Shown: positions 8,904-18,713 of the stretch, piece by piece
How positions within the stretch are numbered: the first letter of the stretch is position 1
Layout: each line of letters opens with the position of its first letter
Notes under the pieces: model-generated
What the model was told of the DNA's origin: nothing
Databases searched by the model: none
What the model saw: only the letters and a program-made list of their open reading frames with translations
From: Pseudomonas protegens
GTDB taxonomy: Bacteria > Pseudomonadota > Gammaproteobacteria > Pseudomonadales > Pseudomonadaceae
Length of the DNA stretch: 64,000 nt
NCBI RefSeq assembly: GCF_003363755.1
Contig: NZ_CP031396.1
Coordinates: forward strand, 2,666,001-2,730,000
Reading direction: 5' to 3'
Translations under genes and position numbers: made by a program

Positions 8904-9913
8904 TACTTGACGCCCCGTGCTTGGACCAGTTGTTCAGACAACTGATGTACGGCCATGGCATACATCACGCTGCGGTTATAGCGAGTGATCGCGTAAAAGT
9001 TCTTCAGGCCCATCCAGTATTCCGGGCCACTGTCACCTTCCAGACGGAAAGCGGTGACCGGCAGATCATCGCGCAGCGCATCATGACTCGACCAGCCCAA
9101 GGCCCGCAACTCCCCGACCGTCTTGGTCGGTTCTATCCCTGTGGTCAAGCCTTCGTCCACGCGATCGCCACGCACATCGGCGCGACTCACCACCGGCTCG
9201 CCGGCCACCCAGCCATGACGCTTGAAGTAGCTGGCAACGCTGCCGATGGCATCGTCCGGGTTGGTCCAGATATTGATGTGGCCATCACCGTCGAAGTCCA
9301 CCGCATAGGCGCGAAAACTGCTCGGCATGAACTGCGGCAGCCCCATGGCTCCCGCGTAGGAGCCCTTGAGGCTCAAGGGATCAAGTTGCTCTTCACGGAC
9401 CAGCAGCAGGAACTCGCGCAGTTCCTTGCGGAAGAATTCGGCGCGTGGCGGATAATCGAAGCCCAGGGTAGATAACGCATCGATCACCCGGTAATTGCCG
9501 GTATTACGCCCAAAAAAGGTCTCAACGCCGATAATCGACACTATGACCTGGGCCGGTACGCCATATTCCTGCTCGGCGCGAGCCAGAACCGCCTCATGCT
9601 GACGCCAGAAATCCACACCGCGGGCAATGCGCGCGTCGGTGATGAACATCGGCCGGTATTCTTTCCACTGCTTGACCCGCTCGGCCGGCCGCGAAATGGC
9701 GTCAAGAATCGATTGCTTGCGCTCGGCCTCGCGGAACACCCCCATCAGCTGTTCCCCGGCAAAACCATAGTCCCGGGTCATTTCGCCAACGAATTCGGCC
9801 ACTTGCGGCGAACCTTCGTAATCACCGGCGAACGCGGGTTGCGCTGCACCAAGGATGCTTACCAGGCCGACCCACGGCGCATGCCGAGCAGCCCAGCCAC
9901 GCATTACTTGCAT
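8903..9913 (-). CDS. mltB: Lytic murein transglycosylase B
   Basis: This is the periplasmic MltB-family lytic transglycosylase of the elongation cluster (equivalent to SltB1 of P. aeruginosa). The 336-aa product has a Sec signal ending about AQPAFA without a lipobox Cys, so it is likely soluble. The catalytic segment is IIGVETFFGRNTGNYR, followed by GSYAGAMGLPQFMPSSF and [15 protein letters not shown]. Unlike the 2.1-kb paralogue it lacks a peptidoglycan-binding repeat. The ATG at 9913 has AAGGTGA about 8 bases upstream. An ATG at 9904 is the alternative. Confidence 0.93.
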   Translation of the reverse strand: MQVMRGWAARHAPWVGLVSILGAAQPAFAGDYEGSPQVAEFVGEMTRDYGFAGEQLMGVFREAERKQSILDAISRPAERVKQWKEYRPMFITDARIARGVDFWRQHEAVLARAEQEYGVPAQVIVSIIGVETFFGRNTGNYRVIDALSTLGFDYPPRAEFFRKELREFLLLVREEQLDPLSLKGSYAGAMGLPQFMPSSFRAYAVDFDGDGHINIWTNPDDAIGSVASYFKRHGWVAGEPVVSRADVRGDRVDEGLTTGIEPTKTVGELRALGWSSHDALRDDLPVTAFRLEGDSGPEYWMGLKNFYAITRYNRSVMYAMAVHQLSEQLVQARGVK

Positions 9914-9930
9914 TGAATTCTTCACCTTAA

Positions 9931-11073
9931 TCAAACCTGCGCGATCCACTTGCGATGGGTATGGATCGACATCAAAACCCCAAACGCTGACAGTAGCGTC
10001 ACCAGCGAAGTTCCTCCGTAGCTAATGAACGGCAACGGAACCCCCACTACCGGCAACAAGCCACTGACCATACCGATGTTGACGAAAACGTAAACAAAAA
10101 ACGTCATGGTCAGGCTGCCTGCGAGCAACTTGCCGAACAGCGTCTGCGCCTGAGCGGTGATCACCAACCCGCGCCCGATCAACAGCAGGTAGATCAGCAG
10201 CAGCGCACAAATGCCCACCAGGCCGAACTCCTCGCCCATGACCGCAATAATGAAGTCGGTGTGGCTCTCCGGCAAAAAGTCCAGGTGCGACTGCGTACCC
10301 AGCAGCCAACCCTTGCCGAAAACCCCGCCGGAACCGATGGCCGCCTTGGACTGGATAATGTTCCAGCCCGTGCCCAGGGGGTCGCTCTCGGGGTCGAGAA
10401 AAGTCAGGATTCGCTGTTTCTGGTAGTCATGCATGATGAAGAACCACATGGCGATGGCCACCGGCACCGCGGCCGCCAGCACACTCAGAATCCAGCGCCA
10501 GCGCAGCCCACCCATGAACAGCACGAAGGCGCCACCGGCCAGGATCAGCAGGGCGGTGCCCAGGTCCGGCTGACGCACGATCAGGATGAACGGAATGCCG
10601 ATCAGTATCAGGCTGATCCCCACATGCTTGAGATGGGGCGGCAAGGTGCGCTTGGACAGGTACCAGGCGATGGTCGCCGGCATGATGATCTTCATGAACT
10701 CCGACGGCTGGAAGCGGATCACCCCGGGAATGTTGATCCAGCGGGTCGCGCCCATGGCGTTGTGGCCCATGACGTCCACCACCACCAGCAACACCACGCC
10801 GAACACATAGCCCAGAGGCACCCAGCGCGCCATGAAACGTGGCTCGAACTGGGCGATGACAATCATCGACACCAAGCCGATGCCGAAGGACGTGGCCTGC
10901 TTGGCCAGCAGATCCCAGCTCTTGCCACTGGCGGAATACAGCACGAACAGGCTGCCGGCGGCCAGCGTCAACAGCAACACCAGCAAGGGGCCATCGATAT
11001 GCAGGCGCTGCAACAGCGTCGCACGACGGCGCATCACATCCTCACTGGAGAGGATGCGGTCAAAATTACTCTT
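9931..11073 (-). CDS. rodA: Peptidoglycan glycosyltransferase RodA
   Basis: RodA is the SEDS-family polymerase of the rod complex and works with PBP2 to elongate lateral-wall glycan. The product is almost entirely membrane segments, with family motifs NAMGATRWI, FQPSEFMKI, GLLPVVGVPLPFISYGG and the DFIIAVMGEEFG loop. I chose the GTG at 11073 (380 aa). It has GGAGG 9 bases upstream and overlaps the pbpA stop, which implies coupling. An ATG at 11034 with its own GAGGA gives 367 aa and is a real alternative. Confidence 0.93.
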   Translation of the reverse strand, partial: KSNFDRILSSEDVMRRRATLLQRLHIDGPLLVLLLTLAAGSLFVLYSASGKSWDLLAKQATSFGIGLVSMIVIAQFEPRFMARWVPLGYVFGVVLLVVVDVMGHNAMGATRWINIPGVIRFQPSEFMKIIMPATIAWYLSKRTLPPHLKHVGISLILIGIPFILIVRQPDLGTALLILAGGAFVLFMGGLRWRWILSVLAAAVPVAIAMWFFIMHDYQKQRILTFLDPESDPLGTGWNIIQSKAAIGSGGVFGKGWLLGTQSHLDFLPESHTDFIIAVMGEEFGLVGICALLLIYLLLIGRGLVITAQAQTLFGKLLAGSLTMTFFVYVFVNIGMVSGLLPVVGVPLPFISYGGTSLVTLLSAFGVLMSIHTHRKWIAQV

Positions 11074-12961
11074 CACGGGCCGTAGCCTCCGCGCTGATAG
11101 GGCTGGCGAACTCAGGCTTGAGCTGGCCGTCCTGGCCGAGAAGCCAGGCATCCATCACCTGGCGCACCACGGGAGCCGCAACGCCGGAGCCCGACTCGCC
11201 GTTCTCGACCATGACCGAAACTACGATCTTGGGGTTTTCCGCCGGGGCGAAGCCGACAAACAGGGCGTGGTCGCGATGGCGCTCCTGAACCTTGGAGCGG
11301 TCGTATTTCTCGCCCTGCTTGATCGCCACCACCTGGGCAGTACCACTCTTGCCGGCAATCCGGTACTGCGAACCAACCGCAGCCTTGCGCGCAGTGCCGC
11401 GGGCGCCGTGCATCACCTGCTGCATGCCGTGATTGACCCTCATCCAGTCCGACGGGTCGCGCAGGACGATGTCCGGCATCGGGTTGTGATCCACCGGCTT
11501 CTCGCCTTCGATGCTCTTGGCCAGGTGCGGTCGGTTCCACTTGCCCTTGCTGGCAACCAGAGCGGTCGCCTGGGCCAGTTGCAACGGCGTCGACTGCATG
11601 TAGCCCTGGCCGATCCCGAGAATCAGGGTTTCTCCCGGGAACCAGGCCTGACGCCGGGTGGCGCGCTTCCACTCGCGGGTCGGCATCAGCCCCGGGGATT
11701 CCTCGAACATGTCCAGGGAGACCTTCTGGCCGATGCCGAACTTGGTCATGTAGGCCGAGAGCCGATCGATCCCCAGCTTGTGGGCCAGGTCATAGAAATA
11801 GGTGTCGTTGGACCGCATGATCGCGGTGTCCAGGTCGACATAACCGTCACCGCTTCGGTTCCAGTTGCGGTACTTGTGATCGTAGTTGGGCAGTTGGTAG
11901 TAGCCCGGGTCGTAGACGCGGGACGAGGCCGTCACCACCCCGGCATCCAGCCCGGCAATCGCCACCGCCGGCTTGATGGTCGAACCCGGTGGATACAGAC
12001 CGCGCAGCACCCGGTTGAACAGCGGCCGATCAATGGAATCACGCAATTCGGCATAAGCCTTGAAGCTGATACCGGTGACGAACAGGTTCGGATCGAAACT
12101 TGGCTGGCTGACCATCGCCAGAACTTCCCCGGTGCTCGGGTCCAGCGCCACCACCGCACCGCGGCGGCCGCCCAGAGCCAGCTCCGCGGCCTCCTGCAAC
12201 TTGATATCCAGGCTCAGGACAATGTCCTTGCCGGGAATCGGGTCGGTGCGCTTGAGCACCCGCAGCACTCGGCCACGGGCGTTGGTTTCAACTTCCTCGT
12301 AACCCACCTGGCCATGCAATTCCGGCTCGTAGAAACGTTCGATGCCAGTCTTGCCGATATGGTGGGTGCCGCTGTAGTTCACCGGGTCCAGGGACTTCAG
12401 CTCTTTCTCGTTGATCCGCCCCATATAGCCCACGGAGTGCGCAAAGTGCGCGCCCTGCGGGTAGTGCCGGACCAGTTGCGCAACCACTTCCACCCCGGGC
12501 AGACGGAACTGGTTCACCGCAATGCGGGCTATCTGCTCTTCCGTCAACTCGAACAGGATCGGCACCGGTTCGAAAGGGCGCCGCCCCTGTTTCATGCGCT
12601 TTTCGAACAGCACCCGGTCTTCCGGGGTCAGTTCCAGCACCTCGACAATCACATCGAGGACCTGCTGCCAGTTGCCGGAACGTTCGCGGGTCATGCTCAG
12701 GCTGAAACTGGGCCGGTTATCAGCAACTACCACGCCATTGCGGTCGAAAATCAGTCCGCGAGTCGGGGGAATCGGCTGCACATGCACCCGATTGTTCTCC
12801 GACAGCGTGGAGTGATAGTCGTACTGAATCACCTGCAGGTAATACAGCCGGGCAATCAGCACGCCAATCAGGCAGACCACCATAATGGCGCCGAACACGA
12901 CCCGGCTACGCACCAGACGGGCGTCTTTTTCGTGGTCCTTGATGCGGATCGGCTGGGACAT
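11066..12961 (-). CDS. mrdA: Penicillin-binding protein 2
   Basis: PBP2 is the monofunctional transpeptidase that cross-links wall made by RodA. The 631-aa product has a cytoplasmic N-terminus, one membrane anchor (about residues 20-42), and a dimerisation domain starting PPTRGLIFDRNG. The transpeptidase domain carries S327-T-I-K, SNDTYF and KSGTAQVV. It is the target of mecillinam-type beta-lactams in the family. The gene is followed directly by rodA and preceded by rlmH 12 bases away. It is often called pbpA in Pseudomonas. Confidence 0.96.
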   Translation of the reverse strand: MSQPIRIKDHEKDARLVRSRVVFGAIMVVCLIGVLIARLYYLQVIQYDYHSTLSENNRVHVQPIPPTRGLIFDRNGVVVADNRPSFSLSMTRERSGNWQQVLDVIVEVLELTPEDRVLFEKRMKQGRRPFEPVPILFELTEEQIARIAVNQFRLPGVEVVAQLVRHYPQGAHFAHSVGYMGRINEKELKSLDPVNYSGTHHIGKTGIERFYEPELHGQVGYEEVETNARGRVLRVLKRTDPIPGKDIVLSLDIKLQEAAELALGGRRGAVVALDPSTGEVLAMVSQPSFDPNLFVTGISFKAYAELRDSIDRPLFNRVLRGLYPPGSTIKPAVAIAGLDAGVVTASSRVYDPGYYQLPNYDHKYRNWNRSGDGYVDLDTAIMRSNDTYFYDLAHKLGIDRLSAYMTKFGIGQKVSLDMFEESPGLMPTREWKRATRRQAWFPGETLILGIGQGYMQSTPLQLAQATALVASKGKWNRPHLAKSIEGEKPVDHNPMPDIVLRDPSDWMRVNHGMQQVMHGARGTARKAAVGSQYRIAGKSGTAQVVAIKQGEKYDRSKVQERHRDHALFVGFAPAENPKIVVSVMVENGESGSGVAAPVVRQVMDAWLLGQDGQLKPEFASPISAEATAREE

Positions 12962-12973
12962 TAGGGGCGCGGG

Positions 12974-13441
12974 CTACTTGTGGTAAGGGTGCCCGGACAA
13001 CACGGTCCAGGCGCGATACAGCTGTTCACCGATGAGAATCCGCACCAGCGGGTGCGGCAAGGTCAGCGGCGACAGCGACCAACGCTGATCCGCTCGCGCA
13101 CAGACTTCCGGCGCCAGCCCTTCCGGGCCGCCGACCATGAAATTCACGGTGCGCGAATCGAGACGCCAACGATCCAGTTCCACCGCCAACTGCTCGGTGC
13201 TCCAGGGTTTGCCGTGCACCTCGAGGGTGACGACGCGCTCGTTATGCCCGACCTTGGCCAGCATGGCTTCGCCTTCCTGACGGATAAAGCGAGCCACGTC
13301 GGCGTTCTTGCCCCGGGTATTGAGCGGAATTTCCACCAGTTCCAGCGCCAGCTCGGAGGGCAGACGCTTGGCATACTCGTGCCAACCCTCTTCCACCCAC
13401 TTGGGCATGCGTGAACCAACAGCGATCAGACGCAGGCGCAC
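12974..13441 (-). CDS. rlmH: 23S rRNA (pseudouridine1915-N3)-methyltransferase RlmH
   Basis: RlmH is a SPOUT-class enzyme that methylates pseudouridine 1915 in helix 69 of 23S rRNA on assembled ribosomes. The 155-aa product has the knotted C-terminal region [14 protein letters not shown] and [23 protein letters not shown], and starts [16 protein letters not shown]. The start codon is GTG. It sits between rsfS and pbpA, as in other Gammaproteobacteria. Confidence 0.95.
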   Translation of the reverse strand: MRLRLIAVGSRMPKWVEEGWHEYAKRLPSELALELVEIPLNTRGKNADVARFIRQEGEAMLAKVGHNERVVTLEVHGKPWSTEQLAVELDRWRLDSRTVNFMVGGPEGLAPEVCARADQRWSLSPLTLPHPLVRILIGEQLYRAWTVLSGHPYHK

Positions 13442-13450
13442 AGCTGTCCC

Positions 13451-13873
13451 TTATTGCTGGTCTTTGTTGAGCTTGGTGAAGTGCTCGTGGCCATGCTCCG
13501 GGCTGTGGTGCTTGCCATCGGCCGCGCGGCTCTGCTCGGCGCCCTGCCACAGACGCTCCAGGTCATAGAACTGACGAGCCGAGGCAGTCATCATGTGCAC
13601 GATCACATCGTCCAGGTCCAGCAGCACCCAGTCGCTGTCACCCTTGCCTTCTTCACCCAGCGGACGCACGCCCTGGGCCTTGACCATCTCGCGGACCTTT
13701 TCCAGCATCGCGCCGATCTGGCGATTGGAGGTACCGGTGGCGATGATCATGTAGTCAGTGATGCTTTGCTTGTCGCGAACATCGATCACCAGGACATCCT
13801 GGGCCTTGACGTCTTCCAGCGCGGCAACAGCCACCTTGACCAGATCTTCGCCTTTCATTACTTGGTTAGTCAT
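13451..13873 (-). CDS. rsfS: Ribosomal silencing factor RsfS
   Basis: RsfS binds ribosomal protein uL14 and blocks joining of the subunits when nutrients run low. The 140-aa product matches the family through DVLVIDVRDKQSITDYMIIA, GTSNRQIGAM and DWVLLDLDDVIVHMM. A Pseudomonas-type His/Lys-rich tail follows (KHHSPEHGHEH). It lies in the nadD-rsfS-rlmH order typical of the group. A 60-bp gap separates it from nadD. Confidence 0.95.
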   Translation of the reverse strand: MTNQVMKGEDLVKVAVAALEDVKAQDVLVIDVRDKQSITDYMIIATGTSNRQIGAMLEKVREMVKAQGVRPLGEEGKGDSDWVLLDLDDVIVHMMTASARQFYDLERLWQGAEQSRAADGKHHSPEHGHEHFTKLNKDQQ

Positions 13874-13933
13874 ATAAAACTCGTTCAGCTCGTATGTTTG
13901 GAGCGCCGCTCAGCACAGGCCGGCAGCGTTCCT

Positions 13934-14578
13934 TCAGTTCGGCGCACGGTAAAGTCCGTGAGCATCGATATAGGCCAGGACCGCGTCAGGCACCAGGAAA
14001 CGTACCGACTTACCGCTGGCCAGCAGTTGACGGATCTGGGTGGCGGACACCGCAAGCGGCGTCTGCCAGACGAATGCAATGTGTCCCCCCGGCCCTTGCA
14101 GGGCCAGTGGGTCGCTCACCGAGCGCGCCGCCAACAGGTTGCGCAAGGCATCCGGTGGCTCGCTGTCGGCATCCGGGCGTTGCAGCACCAGGATGTGGCA
14201 ATGCTGGAGTAATTCTTCCCAACGATGCCAGGTGGGCAGGCCGCAAAACGCGTCCCAGCCCAGTAACAGAAACAACTGGTCATCCGCGGCCAACTCGGCC
14301 CGCATCTGCTCCAGGGTGTCGATGGTGTAGGACGGCTTGTCCCGTTTCAGCTCACGGTCGTCCACCACCAGGGGTGAAACGCCCGCCACCGCATATTCGA
14401 CCATCGCCAGACGATCGAGCGCCGACACCTGCGGTGTATCCCGATGCGGCGGCCTGGCACTGGGTGTCAGGCGCAGCTCATCGAGTTGCATGGATTCAGC
14501 CACCTCCAGCGCACCACGCAAGTGGCCGATATGCACTGGATCGAAGGTGCCGCCCAGCAGACCGATACGTTTGCCCAT
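13934..14578 (-). CDS. nadD: Nicotinate-nucleotide adenylyltransferase
   Basis: NadD makes deamido-NAD from nicotinate mononucleotide and ATP in NAD synthesis. The 214-aa product has the nucleotidyltransferase motif [16 protein letters not shown] at the N-terminus and the C-terminal [20 protein letters not shown] motif with ISXXXXR character. The ATG at 14578 overlaps the proA stop (TGATG), so the two are coupled. Confidence 0.96.
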   Translation of the reverse strand: MGKRIGLLGGTFDPVHIGHLRGALEVAESMQLDELRLTPSARPPHRDTPQVSALDRLAMVEYAVAGVSPLVVDDRELKRDKPSYTIDTLEQMRAELAADDQLFLLLGWDAFCGLPTWHRWEELLQHCHILVLQRPDADSEPPDALRNLLAARSVSDPLALQGPGGHIAFVWQTPLAVSATQIRQLLASGKSVRFLVPDAVLAYIDAHGLYRAPN

Positions 14579-15843
14579 CAAGTGCGCACGTGACCGTCGC
14601 CGAAAACCACATACTTCTCGCTGGTCAAGCCTTCCAGGCCCACCGGGCCACGGGCGTGCAGCTTGTCGGTAGAAATGCCGATCTCAGCGCCCAGGCCATA
14701 TTCGAAACCGTCGGCAAAGCGCGTAGAGGCATTGACCATGACCGAACTGGAGTCCACTTCATTGAGGAAGCGCCGAGCGTCACTGAAGTTCTCGGTGACG
14801 ATGGAGTCAGTATGGTGCGAGCCGTAAGTGTTGATGTGTTCGATGGCCTGCTCCAGGTTGTCCAGCACCCGGATCGAGAGGATCGGCGCGGTGTACTCGG
14901 TGCGCCAGTCTTCTTCGGTCGCTTGCAGCACATCGGCGCCAAGAATTCCTCGGGTTTGCTCGCAGCCACGCAACTCGACGCCCTTGTCGCGATAGATCGC
15001 AGCCAATGGCGGCAATACGCGCTCGGCAATGGCGGCGTGAACCAGCAGGGTTTCCATGGTGTTGCACGGCGCGTAGCGCTGGGTCTTGGCGTTATCGGCA
15101 ATACGAATCGCCTTGTCCAGGTCCGCCGCCACATCGATATACACGTGGCAGACGCCGTCCAGGTGCTTGATCACCGGCACTTTGGCATCGCGGCTGACCC
15201 GCTCGATCAGGCTCTTGCCGCCACGAGGCACAATTACGTCGACAAACTCGGGCATGGTGATCAACGCACCCACCGCGGCGCGATCAGTGGTTTCCACCAC
15301 TTGCACCACGTGAGGTGGCAGATCGGCAGCCGCCAATCCCTGCTGAATGCAGGTGGCAATGGCACGGTTGGAATGAATGGCCTCGGAACCACCCCGCAGG
15401 ATGGTGGCGTTGCCGGACTTCAGGCACAGGCTGGCAGCATCGATGGTCACGTTCGGACGGGACTCGTAGATGATGCCGATCACTCCCAGGGGCACACGCA
15501 TCTTGCCCACCTGGATGCCCGAAGGCAGGTAGCGCATGTCGCGGATTTCACCGATGGGGTCAGGCAGCTTGGCCACCTGACGCAGGCCTTCGATCATTTC
15601 ATCGATACGCGCCGGAGTCAGCGCCAGACGATCCAGCAGAGCCGGTTCCAGACCATTGGCCCGGCCGTTGGCCAGGTCCTGCTCGTTGGCTGCGGTCAGC
15701 TCCGGTCGCGCAGCGTCCAAGGCATCGGCAGCCGCCAACAGCGCACGGTTCTTCTGCGCAGTGGTGGCACGGGCGATCACCCGGGAAGCTTGGCGGGCAG
15801 CGCGACCCAAACGGGTCATGTAGTCAAGAACGGACTCAGTCAT
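14578..15843 (-). CDS. proA: Gamma-glutamyl phosphate reductase
   Basis: ProA reduces gamma-glutamyl phosphate to glutamate semialdehyde with NADPH, the second step of proline synthesis. The 421-aa product has an aldehyde-dehydrogenase fold. Its catalytic Cys lies in [14 protein letters not shown], with [15 protein letters not shown] and [12 protein letters not shown] also present. The start MTESVLDYM at 15843 gives the usual family length. It heads the minus-strand block proA-nadD-rsfS-rlmH-mrdA-rodA-mltB-rlpA. Confidence 0.96.
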   Translation of the reverse strand: MTESVLDYMTRLGRAARQASRVIARATTAQKNRALLAAADALDAARPELTAANEQDLANGRANGLEPALLDRLALTPARIDEMIEGLRQVAKLPDPIGEIRDMRYLPSGIQVGKMRVPLGVIGIIYESRPNVTIDAASLCLKSGNATILRGGSEAIHSNRAIATCIQQGLAAADLPPHVVQVVETTDRAAVGALITMPEFVDVIVPRGGKSLIERVSRDAKVPVIKHLDGVCHVYIDVAADLDKAIRIADNAKTQRYAPCNTMETLLVHAAIAERVLPPLAAIYRDKGVELRGCEQTRGILGADVLQATEEDWRTEYTAPILSIRVLDNLEQAIEHINTYGSHHTDSIVTENFSDARRFLNEVDSSSVMVNASTRFADGFEYGLGAEIGISTDKLHARGPVGLEGLTSEKYVVFGDGHVRT

Positions 15844-16018
15844 GGTCTGGTGTGGTCTTGGCAAAGAGGAAAGCGGCTGATTATAGCTGTCGCGCCCGTT
15901 CACGGACAGCGGTCACGGGCGGATGGTCGAAATGGAGTGTAAATACCCGCAGTTCAGCCTGAATTAAGCCTGGAGTTGTTACCATTACGTCACTTTTTCC
16001 GCCATAACCCTCGCCACC

Positions 16019-16705
16019 ATGTCCATCCTGACCTCTGCGAACCCGCCCAAAGCCTTGCCTGACGGCTTTTTCGACCGTGACGCCGAGCTTTTGGCCCGTG
16101 AACTGCTGGGCAAAGTCATTCGCCATAAAGTCGGCGAGCTGTGGTTATCCGCGCGCATTATCGAAACCGAAGCCTATTACTGCGAGGAAAAAGGCAGCCA
16201 CGCCTCCCTCGGCTACACAGAAAAGCGTAAGGCTTTGTTTCTCGATGGCGGCCACATCTATATGTATTACGCACGCGGTGGCGACTCGTTGAACTTCAGC
16301 GCCCAGGGGCCCGGCAATGCGGTACTGATCAAGTCCGCCTATCCCTGGGTTGACACTGTCTCCGGCCCGACCAGCCTGGCGCAGATGCTACTGAACAACC
16401 CGGACGCCAGTGGCCGCCCGCGCCCCTCGCAAAAGCTCTGCGCCGGCCAGACCCTGCTGTGCAAGGCCATGGGCTTGAAAGTCCCAATCTGGGATGCAAA
16501 GCGCTTCGATCACGAAACCCTTTTCGTCGAGGACGTCGGCAGCGCAGTGCCGCACATCATCCAGACCACCCGCCTGGGTATCCCCCGCGGTCGTGACGAA
16601 CACCTGATGTACCGCTTCGTCGATGCCGCCTATGCGCCCTACTGCACACGGAACCCGCTGCGCCGCGGCCAAGTCGAAGGTCGCGACTACCTGATCCTCG
16701 ACTGA
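16019..16705 (+). CDS. DNA-3-methyladenine glycosylase (AAG/MPG family)
   Basis: This base-excision repair enzyme removes alkylated purines by flipping them out of DNA. The 228-aa product shows the AAG fold: FFDRDAELLARELLGKV, the catalytic IIETEAYYCEEKGSHAS (Glu that activates water), HIYMYYARG, and GPGNAVLIKSAYP. This family differs from AlkA and Tag. It is divergent from proA, with 175 bp between that presumably hold both promoters. No strong Shine-Dalgarno sequence precedes the ATG. Confidence 0.9.
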   Translation: MSILTSANPPKALPDGFFDRDAELLARELLGKVIRHKVGELWLSARIIETEAYYCEEKGSHASLGYTEKRKALFLDGGHIYMYYARGGDSLNFSAQGPGNAVLIKSAYPWVDTVSGPTSLAQMLLNNPDASGRPRPSQKLCAGQTLLCKAMGLKVPIWDAKRFDHETLFVEDVGSAVPHIIQTTRLGIPRGRDEHLMYRFVDAAYAPYCTRNPLRRGQVEGRDYLILD

Positions 16706-16752
16706 TTAGCGCAACCCCGTACCCGCCAGACACTGACAATGGAGTTGAAATT

Positions 16753-18069
16753 ATGGGCCCATGGCTCGACAGCGTGACCGCCTGGCTGACCACCAACCCG
16801 CAATGGCTGGCCGCCGCTGTATTTATTGTGGCCTGCGTGGAGTGCCTGGCCATTGCCGGCCTGATCGTTCCGGGAACGGTGCTACTGTTCGCGATTGCCG
16901 TGCTGGCGGGCAACGGCGCGCTGTCACTGGGAGAAACCCTGCTTCTGGGGTTGTTCGGCGGTTTGCTCGGGGACGTGGTGTCCTACCTGCTGGGGCGTCA
17001 CTTTCACCAAAGCATCCGGCGCCTGCCGGGACTGCGCCATCATCCGGAATGGATCAACGGCGCCGAAGCCTATTTTCAGCGTTACGGCATCGCCAGTCTG
17101 CTGGTAGGACGCTTCATCGGCCCGCTGCGGCCAATGTTGCCAATGGTTGCCGGCATGTTCGACATGCCATTTGTACGATTTTTCGCCGTCAGCCTGCTGG
17201 CAGCCGCGGGCTGGTCGGTGGCTTACCTGCTGCCAGGCTGGGCCACGGGTGCGGCGATTCGCCTGCCGCTGCCCGAAGGCTTCTGGCCACAAGCCGGTGT
17301 CGTGGCCGGCAGCCTCGCAATACTGATCGGCTTGAGCGTCGCCAGCAGCCTGCGTCGCCATCGTCGGGCTACCCTGCTGATGTCCGGCCTGAGCCTGTTG
17401 ATCCTGGCAGGGCTGTTCATCGGTTACCCCTATCTCACGCAGTTCGACCAGGGGCTGATCGCCCTGGTGCAGGAACACCGGAACCCGACCCTGGACAAGA
17501 TCATGGTGATGGTCACCCAGATCGGCGAGTTTCGCGCCATGTTCATCATCAGCGCGGTACTGACCCTGCTACTTCTGGCCCTGCGCCAATGGCGTCACGC
17601 CGTATTCGCCGGCGCCACCCTGATGTGCACCGCACTGGCCAACACTGCCAGCAAATGGTTCTTTGCGCGGGTACGTCCCGAGGTCCTGACCGAGCCCCTC
17701 ACCAGTTTCAGCATGCCCAGCGGGCATTCTTCTGGCTCCTTCGCCCTGTTCCTGACCCTGGCGGTATTGGCAGGCCGTGGCCAGCCACCACGAATGCGCC
17801 TGACCTGGCTGCTGCTGGGCTGCCTGCCGGCGGCATCCATTGCCTTGTCCCGGGTCTACTTGGGGGCCCATTGGCCAACCGACATTCTCGCCGGCGCCAT
17901 GCTCGCGACCTGTGTCTGCGCCGCCAGCCTGACCCTGATTCAATGGCAAGAATCGCTCAAGCCGATGTCGGCCAAGGTCTGGTGGCTGCTACTGCCAGTC
18001 ATGCTGCTGTTGTGCGGGTTCATGGCGACACGGCATCTGCCTCACGCCCTGCTGCGATACGCCTATTAA
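16753..18069 (+). CDS. DedA-PAP2 phosphatase fusion, membrane protein
   Basis: The 438-aa inner-membrane protein joins two domains. Residues 1 to about 200 are a DedA/VTT domain with GLIVPGTVLLF, GDVVSYLLGRHF and GRFIGPLRPMLPMVAG. About residues 210-430 are a PAP2 acid phosphatase with KWFFARVRP, PSGHSSGS and SRVYLGAHWPTD, the three catalytic motifs. DedA proteins are undecaprenyl-phosphate or lipid flippases and PAP2 enzymes can dephosphorylate undecaprenyl pyrophosphate. The fusion could therefore recycle the wall carrier lipid. That role is inference; the domains are clear. Confidence 0.88.
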   Translation: MGPWLDSVTAWLTTNPQWLAAAVFIVACVECLAIAGLIVPGTVLLFAIAVLAGNGALSLGETLLLGLFGGLLGDVVSYLLGRHFHQSIRRLPGLRHHPEWINGAEAYFQRYGIASLLVGRFIGPLRPMLPMVAGMFDMPFVRFFAVSLLAAAGWSVAYLLPGWATGAAIRLPLPEGFWPQAGVVAGSLAILIGLSVASSLRRHRRATLLMSGLSLLILAGLFIGYPYLTQFDQGLIALVQEHRNPTLDKIMVMVTQIGEFRAMFIISAVLTLLLLALRQWRHAVFAGATLMCTALANTASKWFFARVRPEVLTEPLTSFSMPSGHSSGSFALFLTLAVLAGRGQPPRMRLTWLLLGCLPAASIALSRVYLGAHWPTDILAGAMLATCVCAASLTLIQWQESLKPMSAKVWWLLLPVMLLLCGFMATRHLPHALLRYAY

Positions 18070-18076
18070 GCGTGCA

Positions 18077-18096
18077 GGCGGCAACCTGTAGCCGCC
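18077..18096. terminator. Short hairpin between convergent genes
   Basis: GGCGGC (18077-18082) pairs with GCCGCC (18091-18096) across an 8-nt loop, between the DedA-PAP2 gene and the convergent Lon-N-domain gene. No T-run follows, so its use as a terminator is uncertain. Confidence 0.35.
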
Positions 18097-18112
18097 GCTA
18101 GAGGTTCAGGTC

Positions 18113-18703
18113 TCAGGCGAAGAGCTCGCCCTGCAGTTCATCCAGCAGTTGCTGGATTGCATCGAGACGCTGCTGCGGATCATCCAGTTGCAGCAGGTCG
18201 ATCTTGTCCTGTTCGGAAAAGGGCAACAGGTAGGCCAGCTGATTGGCCAGGGACAATTGCCCCTGGGCCTCGCTGCCCATGTCCAGGGCCTCCACCATCG
18301 GATGCTCGGCCAGAGCCTTGAGCAGCGCGATCAGGTCTGCGTCCTCATCCTGCAATGGTTGCTCCGCAGCCTCCGCCAGCCACTGGACCTGGGCCACCGT
18401 CAGTTGGTCTTTCTGCACTTCGCTCTCCAGCACGCGGAAGCGTCGACCACCCTTGACCCTGATTCCCAGCAGCCCATTGTCCTGCTGGTGAAAGTCGGTA
18501 ATCAGTGCTTCGCACCCCACCAGGGCATAGCCTGGCGCGGCCGTACCGACCTCCTCGCCCTCCAGGATGCACACCACCCCGAAGCCGCAACCCTGCTTCA
18601 TGCAGCGGCCGATCATGTCCAGGTAGCGCGCCTCGAAAATCTGCAGATCGAGGATGCAGTCAGGGAACAGCACGGTATTCAAAGGAAACAGCGCCAGGCT
18701 CAT
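18113..18703 (-). CDS. Lon N-terminal (LON substrate-binding) domain protein
   Basis: The 196-aa protein is a stand-alone LON-SB domain with the opening LALFPLNTVLFPDCILDLQI and the segment FEARYLDMIGRCM. It has no ATPase or protease part. Such proteins are widespread and their role is not established; binding of unfolded peptides is a guess from the Lon domain. It lies 10 bp downstream of the lrgB stop, on the same strand, and may be cotranscribed with lrgAB. Confidence 0.85.
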   Translation of the reverse strand: MSLALFPLNTVLFPDCILDLQIFEARYLDMIGRCMKQGCGFGVVCILEGEEVGTAAPGYALVGCEALITDFHQQDNGLLGIRVKGGRRFRVLESEVQKDQLTVAQVQWLAEAAEQPLQDEDADLIALLKALAEHPMVEALDMGSEAQGQLSLANQLAYLLPFSEQDKIDLLQLDDPQQRLDAIQQLLDELQGELFA

Positions 18704-18713
18704 ACACCCATCC

